The notes under the pieces were generated by a model. The model saw only the letters and a list, made by a program, of their open reading frames with translations. It made no database searches and was not told the DNA's origin. From positions 1-47,669 of the forward strand of contig CAOMRW010000014.1 of NCBI GenBank assembly GCA_948485625.1: DNA of 47,669 nt, in the 5' to 3' direction. The first letter of the stretch is position 1; the number at the start of each line of letters is the position of its first letter. Shown here piece after piece: positions 35,196 to 42,435 of this stretch. Source of the DNA: an uncultured Clostridia bacterium (GTDB lineage: Bacteria; Bacillota; Clostridia; TANB77; CAG-508). Position numbers and translations under genes: made by a program.

Positions 35196-35454
35196 GAATT
35201 ACACCTCTTAAACTTTCATAAATTTCTTGTGATATAGTCATTTCAAATACTCTTTCTAATCTTTTACTTTTCATAAGTTTTTCTAAACATTTTACATCAT
35301 CACATATATATGCCCCTCGTCCTTCTTTTTTTCCAGTTCTATCTAATGATATTTCATTTTCTTTATTTTTAACTATCCTTATTAATTGATTTTTATCTTT
35401 TTTCTGATTACATCCCATGCATGTTCTTTGTGGCTGTTTTTTCATAACATACAC
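35185..35454 (-). CDS. ylxR: YlxR family RNA-binding protein
   Basis: 89 residues. Short basic protein (DUF448) with the signature RTCMGCNQKKDKNQLIRI and 'GRGAYICDDVKCL'. It lies in the nusA-infB operon in many bacteria; RNA binding is known from structure, and a nucleoid or RNase P related role has been proposed. GGAAGG lies five bases before the first ATG; a second ATG four codons on is possible. Confidence 0.9.
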   Translation of the reverse strand: MYVMKKQPQRTCMGCNQKKDKNQLIRIVKNKENEISLDRTGKKEGRGAYICDDVKCLEKLMKSKRLERVFEMTISQEIYESLRGVILDK

Positions 35455-35516
35455 ACCTTCCTTTTAATTTATGTTTAGAAACTATTTATTATCCCTTTAT
35501 TTGTTCATTCTAAGTA

Positions 35517-36641
35517 TTAAACTTCTTCTTGTTCATTATCATTACTATCTATTTCAGTACTATTTTCTTCATTTTGTTTTTCAACTAATATTTGTCTAAA
35601 TTGAGACTCTGATTTTATATCTATTTTCCAATTTGTAAGTTTTGCTGCTAATCTAGCATTTTGTCCCGCTTTTCCAATTGCTAATGATAATTGGTCATCT
35701 GGAACTATTACTTCTGCAAATTTCTCATCATTTTTTATATCGACAGCTAAAATTTGTGCTGGAAGCAATGCAGCTGCTATATATACACTTGGATCTTCAT
35801 CCCATTCTATTACATCAATTTTTTCACCGTTTAATTCATTTATAACATTTTGAATTCTTACACCTTTTGCACCTACGCAAGAACCAACTGGGTCTATGTT
35901 AGGGTCTGGTGAATATACTGCAACTTTACTTCTTGCTCCTGCATCTCTAGATACACTTTTTATTTCTATTAATCCTTCATAAATTTCTGGTATTTCAAAT
36001 TCTAATAATTTTCTAACAAAATCAGGATGACTTCTAGAAATCATTACTTGTGGAGCACCCTTTAATCCTCTTTCAACATCAACTATATATGCTTTTATTT
36101 TATCATTTACTCTATATTTTTCAGTTGGTACTTGTTCTTTTGAAAGCATTATTCCTTCTATTCTTCCTAAATCAACAACAACTATATTTTTGTCAGCCTT
36201 TTGAATAATTCCTGAAACAATTTCACCTTTTCTTTCACTATATTCATTAAATATTAAATCTCTTTCAACTTCTCTTAATTTTTGAACAATTACTTGTTTT
36301 GCTGTTTGTGCAGCAATTCTTCCAAAATCTTTAGGAACAATTTCAACTTCTACTGTATCTCCTAAATTTAATTCTTTATTTATTTTATGAGCATCTTCTA
36401 GACTTATTTCAGTTGCTTCATCATTCGCATTTTCCATTATATCTTTAATTGCATACACATGAGTTGCTCCTGTATTTTGGTCTATATCTACTCTAACATT
36501 TTCTAATGCATCAAAATTTCTTTTATATGCTGTAACAAGTGCTGTTTCTAATGACTCCAATACATATGATTTCTTTATTCCTTTTTCCTTTTCTAATTCC
36601 TCCAATGCTAAAATTAATTCCTTATTATCTATAGCTTTCAT
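35517..36641 (-). CDS. nusA: Transcription termination/antitermination protein NusA
   Basis: 374 residues, the short Gram-positive form. RNA polymerase-binding N-terminal domain ('ALEELEKEKGIKKSYVLESLETAL'), S1 domain (about 130-200, 'GEIVSGIIQKADKNIVVVDLG') and two KH domains ('PVGSCVGAKGVRIQNVINEL' and 'LSLAIGKAGQNARLAAKLT'). The C-terminal acidic repeats of E. coli NusA are absent, as usual in Firmicutes. It controls pausing and termination. AAAGGAGG precedes the ATG. Confidence 0.96.
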   Translation of the reverse strand: MKAIDNKELILALEELEKEKGIKKSYVLESLETALVTAYKRNFDALENVRVDIDQNTGATHVYAIKDIMENANDEATEISLEDAHKINKELNLGDTVEVEIVPKDFGRIAAQTAKQVIVQKLREVERDLIFNEYSERKGEIVSGIIQKADKNIVVVDLGRIEGIMLSKEQVPTEKYRVNDKIKAYIVDVERGLKGAPQVMISRSHPDFVRKLLEFEIPEIYEGLIEIKSVSRDAGARSKVAVYSPDPNIDPVGSCVGAKGVRIQNVINELNGEKIDVIEWDEDPSVYIAAALLPAQILAVDIKNDEKFAEVIVPDDQLSLAIGKAGQNARLAAKLTNWKIDIKSESQFRQILVEKQNEENSTEIDSNDNEQEEV

Positions 36642-36756
36642 TTTTTAATTCCTCCTTTATTTAAGTTAGCTGTTGAGACTATACATATTACAGATAACTT
36701 ATGTAAAATGCATCAGCATTTTGTATACATTATTATATTTTTACCAAATTACATTT

Positions 36757-37212
36757 TTACCAATTATATATCGTTTTTATTTGTGCTATATTTTTTCTTT
36801 CTATTTTTATTTGTTCTTCTTGCTCAATTATAATATATTGTTCATTAAATTCCTTTAGTTCCCCAGCATACTCTTTTTTCCCATTTTCATCTTTTTTGAA
36901 TAACTTTACACTTACTTGTTGACCTATACTTTGTTCCAAGTGTTTATCTTTTTTTAAGACTTTTTCTATTCCAGGTGATGAAACTTCTAAAAAATATTGT
37001 TCTTTAATATAATTTTCCTCATCTAAAATATCAGTTATTGCATTATTAACTTTTTCACAGTCATTTAAGTCTATTCCTTTTTCATTGTCTATAAATATTC
37101 TTAAAAAGTAGTCTTTTCCCTCCTTAGAATATTCCACATCATACAGTTCATACCCTATATTTTCTATTATAGGTTTTACTAATTTTTCAACTTTTTCTTC
37201 TATACTTGCCAC
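36757..37212 (-). CDS. rimP: Ribosome maturation factor RimP
   Basis: 151 residues. Needed for 30S assembly. Signature pieces are 'GYELYDVEYSKEG', 'LRIFIDNEKGIDLNDCEKV' and 'FLEVSSPGIEKVLKKDKHL'. The start is GTG with AAAGGAGG five bases upstream. First gene of the cluster running to truB, behind a strong promoter and a stable leader hairpin. Confidence 0.94.
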   Translation of the reverse strand: MASIEEKVEKLVKPIIENIGYELYDVEYSKEGKDYFLRIFIDNEKGIDLNDCEKVNNAITDILDEENYIKEQYFLEVSSPGIEKVLKKDKHLEQSIGQQVSVKLFKKDENGKKEYAGELKEFNEQYIIIEQEEQIKIERKNIAQIKTIYNW

Positions 37213-37238
37213 TTTTACCTCCTTTTATTTCAAAAGTT

Positions 37239-37265
37239 AGAGAGTGGGATTTGTTCCCACTCTCT
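37239..37265 (-). promoter_or_regulatory. Stable hairpin in the leader of the rimP-nusA operon
   Basis: AGAGAGTGGGA and TCCCACTCTCT (37239-37249 and 37255-37265) form an 11-bp perfect stem with a 5-base loop, between the promoter and the rimP start. There is no proper T-run after it, so it looks like a pause, processing or control hairpin rather than a strong terminator. Control by NusA itself is a guess. Confidence 0.55.
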
Positions 37266-37289
37266 ATTGTCTCGTATGTTCATATTTAT

Positions 37290-37318
37290 ATTATACCCAT
37301 TTTTTACTAAAATTGCAA
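37290..37318 (-). promoter_or_regulatory. Sigma-A promoter of the rimP-nusA-infB operon
   Basis: TTGCAA (37313-37318), 17 bases, TATAAT (complement of 37290-37295) on the minus strand. Confidence 0.85.
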
Positions 37319-37438
37319 GCTTTTTTCAAATTAATTTATATGTTTTTAATTTTTTTAATTTTATTATTTTATATCCCCTTTTACCGAATCTATTGAAACA
37401 TTTTTATTTATTTTCATATATTATACAAGGAGGTAATT

Positions 37439-38071
37439 ATGAATACTATTACAAAAAGAACCTTAAAAGGAAATTTATATTATAAAAATTCAACAATATT
37501 AACATATACTATTAATTATCCTGAAATAGTATCAAGTCCTTTTGATGTAAAATTTTTTAACTATCTCAACAAAAAAAATGCTTTATTTTTAGAAAATTAC
37601 TGCAAAACTGAACTATTTTCACAAGCTAAAGAAGTATATAATTATAACACTTCAAATGGATATCCTATAATGATATTTGAAGTAGTACTAGATTATACTA
37701 TTACATATAATCTAAATAATATTATTAGTCTATATTCTGATGAATATATATTTACAGGTGGTGCTCATGGTAATACCACAAGAAAATCGCAAAATTGGGA
37801 TTTAATAACTAACAAATTTATACCTTTATCATACTTCTTCAATTTTAATGAATATTATATTATTAATATATTAAAAGAAATAAATTTACAAATCTCTAAA
37901 CAACTAGAAGAAAATCCATCTCAATACTTTGATAACTATTGCCAATTAACTTTAGAAAATTTTCGTTTAAATCAATACTACCTTTCTCAAGAAAATATTA
38001 TTATATTTTTTCAACAATATGACATAGCACCTTATTCTTCTGGAATACCTACTTTTAAAATCCCATTATAA
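37439..38071 (+). CDS. DUF3298 (RsiV-like C-terminal domain) protein
   Basis: 210 residues. The C-terminal half has the DUF3298 pattern: 'YTFTGGAHGN'-like 'EYIFTGGAHGNTTRKSQNW', 'LITNKFIPLSYFF', and the end 'IIIFFQQYDIAPYSSGIPTF'. The N-terminal half fits the companion DUF4163 domain. In RsiV this module sits outside the cell and binds lysozyme. This protein has no membrane anchor or signal peptide, so it is either cytoplasmic or exported in an unknown way. AAGGAGG before the ATG is excellent. A probable promoter (TTGAAA 37393-37398, TATATT 37417-37422) lies just upstream. Confidence 0.75.
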   Translation: MNTITKRTLKGNLYYKNSTILTYTINYPEIVSSPFDVKFFNYLNKKNALFLENYCKTELFSQAKEVYNYNTSNGYPIMIFEVVLDYTITYNLNNIISLYSDEYIFTGGAHGNTTRKSQNWDLITNKFIPLSYFFNFNEYYIINILKEINLQISKQLEENPSQYFDNYCQLTLENFRLNQYYLSQENIIIFFQQYDIAPYSSGIPTFKIPL

Positions 38072-38100
38072 TAACATATAATTATAGTAATTTTTTACAA

Positions 38101-38133
38101 AAATAAAAGAACTACAAAATAGTTCTTTTATTT
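38101..38133. terminator. Bidirectional terminator between convergent genes
   Basis: Fourteen-base perfect arms (38101-38114 and 38120-38133, AAATAAAAGAACTA type), loop CAAAA, with A and T runs on either side. Confidence 0.8.
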
Positions 38134-39395
38134 TATACTTTTTCAATTTCTACAATTTCCTCTTGTTCTACTTCATTTATCTTAATATTTCTATCATGAG
38201 TAATCTTTTCCCAAGTTGTCTCTCTTTTAAATAAACATTTAAAGTTTATTAGTAACCAAGACCCCATAAACAATGGATAAGTAAATAACCCTTTAATCAT
38301 TGGTTTTATAGGTTTACCATCCAAGAACATTACAAATGCTGCTGTTAATGATGGGAATACAAATGTTGGTACTAAATATCTTAATATATTAAGAATTAAC
38401 TCAGATTGAGTCATTCCATCTGCTGCATATAATATGAAATTTGATGCTAACAATACAAGTGTTAATATAAACATTGGTATACTTCCTATTATATATAAGA
38501 AACCATCAAAATTCATCATTGTTTTCTTTTCTTTAGCAGCTTCTGCTAATTGTCCTGTATATTCTTTTATACATTGCATATGTCCAACTGTCCATCTACT
38601 TCTTTGTGACCAACTTTGTTTAAATCCTAATGGTTGTTCATCATATACTATAGCATCTGTTGACCATCCTAATCTTTTACCCTTTAATATTCTTTGTAAA
38701 GAAAACTCAATATCTTCTGTTAATGTTACCGTCTTCCATCCATTATTCTCTTTTATAATATCAAAACTTACCATAAATCCAGTTCCATTTAATAATGGAG
38801 ATAATCCTAAATTATATCTAGCTAAATGGTAGAATCTGTGCATTGTCCAATAAAATAATGCATATCCAGATGTTATCCAGTTATCTGTTGGATTTTTTAT
38901 ATCTCTATAACCTTGAACAACTTCTTCACCCTGACATAATTTTTTATTCATTGATTTTATGAAATTCTTATCTACTATATTATCAGCATCAAATATACAT
39001 ATAGCATCATATGGTGCATCTTCTTCTATTTTTTGTTGTAAAAACCAATCTAAAGCTGCCCCTTTTGTTTTATTTGCCTCATCATATCTTTCATATACTT
39101 CTGCACCTAGTCCTCTTGCTATTCTTGCTGTATTATCTGTACAATTATCAGCAATTACATATATATCATATAAATCTTTATTATAATCTTGTTTTTTCAA
39201 GCTCTCTACTAAATTTCCAACTACTGCTTCTTCATTATGTGCTGGTATTATTGCCATAAATCTGTGTTCTTTTTTTACTTTTAATGGTTTTTCTTTTAAT
39301 TTTACTAGTGAGCATAAGCTTATTGCAATTTGATATAACCAAAATATTGTTATCAACCATACTAAAGCTTCTCTTAGTATATAAATATAATCCAT
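38133..39395 (-). CDS. Membrane-bound family 2 glycosyltransferase
   Basis: 420 residues. An N-terminal membrane helix (about 7-30) is followed by a GT-A domain with 'IIPAHNEEAVVGNL', DAD in 'ICIFDADNIV', and the processive-type QRSRW motif ('SWSQRSRWTVG'). Two or three membrane helices fill the C-terminal third. The layout resembles IcaA/cellulose-synthase-like enzymes that polymerise and export a polysaccharide. The sugar is unknown and no companion export genes are nearby. GAGAGG precedes the ATG. It shares a divergent promoter region with the next gene. Confidence 0.88.
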   Translation of the reverse strand: MDYIYILREALVWLITIFWLYQIAISLCSLVKLKEKPLKVKKEHRFMAIIPAHNEEAVVGNLVESLKKQDYNKDLYDIYVIADNCTDNTARIARGLGAEVYERYDEANKTKGAALDWFLQQKIEEDAPYDAICIFDADNIVDKNFIKSMNKKLCQGEEVVQGYRDIKNPTDNWITSGYALFYWTMHRFYHLARYNLGLSPLLNGTGFMVSFDIIKENNGWKTVTLTEDIEFSLQRILKGKRLGWSTDAIVYDEQPLGFKQSWSQRSRWTVGHMQCIKEYTGQLAEAAKEKKTMMNFDGFLYIIGSIPMFILTLVLLASNFILYAADGMTQSELILNILRYLVPTFVFPSLTAAFVMFLDGKPIKPMIKGLFTYPLFMGSWLLINFKCLFKRETTWEKITHDRNIKINEVEQEEIVEIEKV

Positions 39396-39440
39396 TTTTT
39401 TACCTCTCTTTTATTCTATATTTATTATCTCACATTTTCT

Positions 39441-39469
39441 ATTATACTATTATTGGTAAAATAATGCAA
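39441..39469 (-). promoter_or_regulatory. Promoter of the glycosyltransferase gene
   Basis: TTGCAT (complement of 39464-39469), 17 bases, TATAAT (complement of 39441-39446). Confidence 0.75.
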
Positions 39470-39475
39470 CTTTTT

Positions 39476-39504
39476 TTGATTTTTTTATTAAATTATGATA
39501 TAAT
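39476..39504 (+). promoter_or_regulatory. Promoter of the 113-residue gene
   Basis: TTGATT (39476-39481), 17 bases, TATAAT (39499-39504). It is back to back with the glycosyltransferase promoter, the -35 boxes six bases apart. Confidence 0.75.
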
Positions 39505-39547
39505 ATTCAAAGTTTCAATGGACATTGCATTTAAAAGGAGGTTTTTT

Positions 39548-39889
39548 ATGAACCAAATTGACGAAAAAAAACTTATTGAAAAAGCAAAGCAAAAATATGA
39601 AAAACATAAATGGCTTAATATTTATGTAAAGAAAAATGCTTTCTTGCCTTATGAAAAATCATTCTTTCATAAAATTATAGCAGATAGCAAAAAGCCATTA
39701 CATCACAAAAATTATATCTTGTATATTCATGAAGATTACTTAACTATTAGTTCAAATTCATTTATATTTGAACCAATAAAAGTAACTTTACATGATAAGC
39801 TTTGGGTTGAACTTCAATGCGTCTTCAATCTCAAAAGTGAATCTGAAGATATAACACTTTCACAAGATGATGATAATGAACCTATCTAA
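39548..39889 (+). CDS. Hypothetical protein, 113 residues
   Basis: Not recognised. Lys-rich helical N-terminus ('EKKLIEKAKQKYEKHKW'), a central beta-like part ('NYILYIHEDYLTISSNSFIF') and an acidic end ('SEDITLSQDDDNEPI'). No signal or membrane segment. The start is fixed by AAAAGGAGG seven bases before the ATG at 39548, although the frame is open well upstream. It is a single-gene unit with its own promoter and terminator. Confidence 0.65.
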   Translation: MNQIDEKKLIEKAKQKYEKHKWLNIYVKKNAFLPYEKSFFHKIIADSKKPLHHKNYILYIHEDYLTISSNSFIFEPIKVTLHDKLWVELQCVFNLKSESEDITLSQDDDNEPI

Positions 39890-39897
39890 ATAAAATC

Positions 39898-39939
39898 AAA
39901 TGTTGAAAAGTCATAAAATCATATGACTTTTTAACATTT
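39898..39939 (+). terminator. Terminator of the 113-residue gene
   Basis: AAATGTTGAAAAGTCATA (39898-39915) pairs with TATGACTTTTTAACATTT (39922-39939) with one mismatch, followed by a T-run. Confidence 0.8.
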
Positions 39940-40018
39940 TTTTATTTTTATAATATTATTATATAGGAATATAATTTTTTTATTCAACAACAATAAAATA
40001 AATATTAGGAGGTATCTT

Positions 40019-41008
40019 ATGAAAAATAGATATAAAGTTGCCATAATTGGAAGCACAGGATTAGTTGGCAGAACTGTACTAAAAGTCTTAGAAGAAAAAA
40101 ATTTTGAAAATTGTACATATACACTTTTTTCATCTAAAAAATCTGCTGGAACAAAATTAAAATTTTTAGGACAAAATTATATAATTCAAGAACTTACTGA
40201 AGAATCTTTTAATCTTAATTTTGATTATGCCATTTTTTGTGCTGGTGGTTCTGTATCAGAAAAGTTTGCACCAATTGCAGTATCAAAAGGTTGCACATTA
40301 ATTGACAATAGTAGTATTTTTAGAATGAATCCTGAAGTTCCTTTAGTTGTACCAGAGGTAAATCCTGAAAAAATATTTGATAATAAAGGTATTATTGCAA
40401 ATCCTAATTGTTCCACAATCCAAGCAGTAGTAGCTTTAAAACCATTAGATGATAGATATAAAATTAAAAGAATTGTATATTCAACATATCAAGCAGTATC
40501 TGGCGCTGGAAAATCTGGTATTGAAGATTTAGAAAATGGAATCATCAACATTCCGCCTAAAAAATTTCCTCACCCTATATTTAATAATTGTATACCACAT
40601 ATTGATGTATTTATGTCAGATGGATATACAAAAGAAGAATATAAAATGATTGATGAAACTAAAAAAATATTAAATAAACCTTATCTCCCTGTTACTGCAA
40701 CTTGTGTTAGAGTTCCTGTTAAAAATTGTCACAGTGAATGCATAAATGTTGAATTTAAAACTAACTTTGATATTTATGAAGTAAAAATGCTATTACAAAA
40801 CTCCCCTGGAATTACTTTAGTAGATGATATTGAAAAAAATTATTATCCACTTGCAACTAAAGCAGATGGATATGATGATGTTTTTATTGGTAGAATCAGA
40901 CGTGATTTCAGTGTTCCTTTTGGAATTAATTTATGGGTTGTTTCTGATAATTTACGTAAAGGTGCCGCTTCTAATGCTGTACAAATTTTAGAAAAATTAA
41001 TTTCTTAA
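40019..41008 (+). CDS. asd: Aspartate-semialdehyde dehydrogenase
   Basis: 329 residues. NADPH-dependent reduction of aspartyl phosphate to aspartate semialdehyde, the branch point to lysine, diaminopimelate, threonine and methionine. NADP-binding 'IIGSTGLVGRTVLKVLEEK' at residues 9-27, catalytic Cys131 in NPNCSTIQ, and 'TCVRVPVKNCHSECINVEF' with the active-site Arg and His. The diaminopimelate branch feeds the wall genes of the window. AGGAGGTATCTT precedes the ATG. Confidence 0.96.
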   Translation: MKNRYKVAIIGSTGLVGRTVLKVLEEKNFENCTYTLFSSKKSAGTKLKFLGQNYIIQELTEESFNLNFDYAIFCAGGSVSEKFAPIAVSKGCTLIDNSSIFRMNPEVPLVVPEVNPEKIFDNKGIIANPNCSTIQAVVALKPLDDRYKIKRIVYSTYQAVSGAGKSGIEDLENGIINIPPKKFPHPIFNNCIPHIDVFMSDGYTKEEYKMIDETKKILNKPYLPVTATCVRVPVKNCHSECINVEFKTNFDIYEVKMLLQNSPGITLVDDIEKNYYPLATKADGYDDVFIGRIRRDFSVPFGINLWVVSDNLRKGAASNAVQILEKLIS

Positions 41009-41025
41009 TTTTTAAAAATATAATT

Positions 41026-41070
41026 GTAAAAAAATCAGTATGATTCTTTATATCATATCTGATTTTTTAC
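41026..41070 (+). terminator. Terminator of asd
   Basis: GTAAAAAAATCAG (41026-41038) pairs with CTGATTTTTTAC (41059-41070), extended inward by TATGA/TCATA, with T-rich ends. Confidence 0.7.
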
Positions 41071-41161
41071 CTTATTAAAATGAATTCATCACTTTTATCA
41101 ACATCTTTTAATATTGCTATACTAATTTAAAAATAGAAATAATTTAATATTAAATAACCAA

Positions 41162-42247
41162 TTAATTTTTACATCTTAAATCAATAATATCACAATTTCT
41201 CTCACCAGTTCCAATAATTGTAACTGGAACATTAGTAACATTTTCAACCTTATTAATAAATTCTTTAACCTTACTAGGCAATTTACTGTAATCTGTACAT
41301 CTATAAGCCTCCCAATCAATATATTGTGCAAAATTCAAAGCAATTTGAGTTGGTGAATTTATCATAACATTATATTTTAATCTATCCCAATTCATTTCAA
41401 AAACTCTTCTAGTCTTTTTTGTAACAGTAGTATATTCTTCTAAATCAATATCTGAATTACATCTTTTCTTAATATCTTCCCAAGTAATTTCTTTACTTCC
41501 TGCATAATCTCCACTATATATATCAACTCCTAAATTAGTCTTATTACTAATTCTTATAGGATATGGTCTTATCACCATTATAATATCCTTAACTTTAAAT
41601 GGTGAAAGGCCTGCATCTGCAAGTAATTGACTACTATTACATTGTCTACTAGTCACATTAGGATAATCCAATCCATAATTTATATCTAAATCAGCACCTT
41701 GAGCACCTTCAACTAATATATTATTTTGTGTTTCATTTAATATTATAGATGTATCAGTAATTTCAATTTTACTTTTAGTATAATCCGAAAAATTAATATA
41801 ATAATCTTTTACAAGTTCAATCTCTGGTAATCTCATAATCTTTTCTGATAAAGCAGCACCACACCCCTTAAAAGTAGAACCACTTCTTATTTTCGCTCTT
41901 TCTTCTTCTCTATGTTTTTCCTTTATAATCATTGCTCTTGGATGTATATATAATTTTCGTTCACCTATTATATCTTTATATTTTACTAATTCACTTTCTA
42001 ATATCTCAGGTGTAATAATTGCACCTGCATTAATACATAATCTTGTATTTTTATTTATCATAGCCATTGGTAAATGACTAACAATTATTTTATTTCCACT
42101 ATTATCTACATACGTATGTCCAGCATTTGAAGACCAATTATTTGTTGAGATTGCAAAATTATCTCTTTGTGCAATATATCCACAAACCTTTCCCTTTCCG
42201 CAACTTCCAGCTTGTCCATCTAATACAACAGTTACATTTTTAATCAT
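41162..42247 (-). CDS. PurA/PurZ-like adenylosuccinate synthetase homologue
   Basis: 361 residues, against about 430 for PurA. The family frame is clear: 'GQAGSCGKGK' (11-20), 'NAGHT' (41-45, the catalytic His), 'EGAQGADLDINYG' (180-192), 'YPNVTS' (195-200) and 'TTVTKKTRR' (273-281). Two key sites differ. PurA has GDEGKGK with catalytic Asp13; here Ser15 and Cys16 replace Asp-Glu. The guanine-recognising TKLD is replaced by NFAQYID (305-311). Asp-to-Ser and loss of GTP specificity are described for phage PurZ, which joins aspartate to dGMP for diaminopurine DNA. The true substrate here is unknown. AAAGGAG precedes the ATG, and TGTTATAAT upstream looks like an extended -10. The neighbours asd and mgtA do not explain it. 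Confidence 0.85.
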   Translation of the reverse strand: MIKNVTVVLDGQAGSCGKGKVCGYIAQRDNFAISTNNWSSNAGHTYVDNSGNKIIVSHLPMAMINKNTRLCINAGAIITPEILESELVKYKDIIGERKLYIHPRAMIIKEKHREEERAKIRSGSTFKGCGAALSEKIMRLPEIELVKDYYINFSDYTKSKIEITDTSIILNETQNNILVEGAQGADLDINYGLDYPNVTSRQCNSSQLLADAGLSPFKVKDIIMVIRPYPIRISNKTNLGVDIYSGDYAGSKEITWEDIKKRCNSDIDLEEYTTVTKKTRRVFEMNWDRLKYNVMINSPTQIALNFAQYIDWEAYRCTDYSKLPSKVKEFINKVENVTNVPVTIIGTGERNCDIIDLRCKN

Positions 42248-42352
42248 AAAATTTTACTCCTTTAATATCAAAAAAATTATTTTAAATTGTTTTGATGCAT
42301 TATGTTTATTATTATAACATAAATTCAAAAATTTTGATAAATTTTATAAAAA

Positions 42353-42427
42353 TTCCTTTATTGGATATACTAATTAAGTAAATATCAATAGGAACATCCT
42401 TATTGACAAATAAAACTAATAAAGGAA
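42353..42427 (+). promoter_or_regulatory. Leader of the P-type ATPase gene that can hide its RBS
   Basis: TTCCTTTATT (42353-42362) is perfectly complementary over 10 bases to AATAAAGGAA (42418-42427), which contains the RBS. An inner hairpin TCAATA-GGA/TCC-TTATTGA spans 42385-42406. The whole looks like a regulatory RNA element. It does not show the conserved bases of the M-box Mg2+ riboswitch. Confidence 0.45.
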
Positions 42428-42435
42428 GTATGTAA

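Noticed and set aside
42248..42435. M-box (ykoK) Mg2+ riboswitch before the MgtA-like gene
   Set aside because: The leader is too short and AT-rich and lacks the conserved M-box blocks; a different pairing is reported instead.
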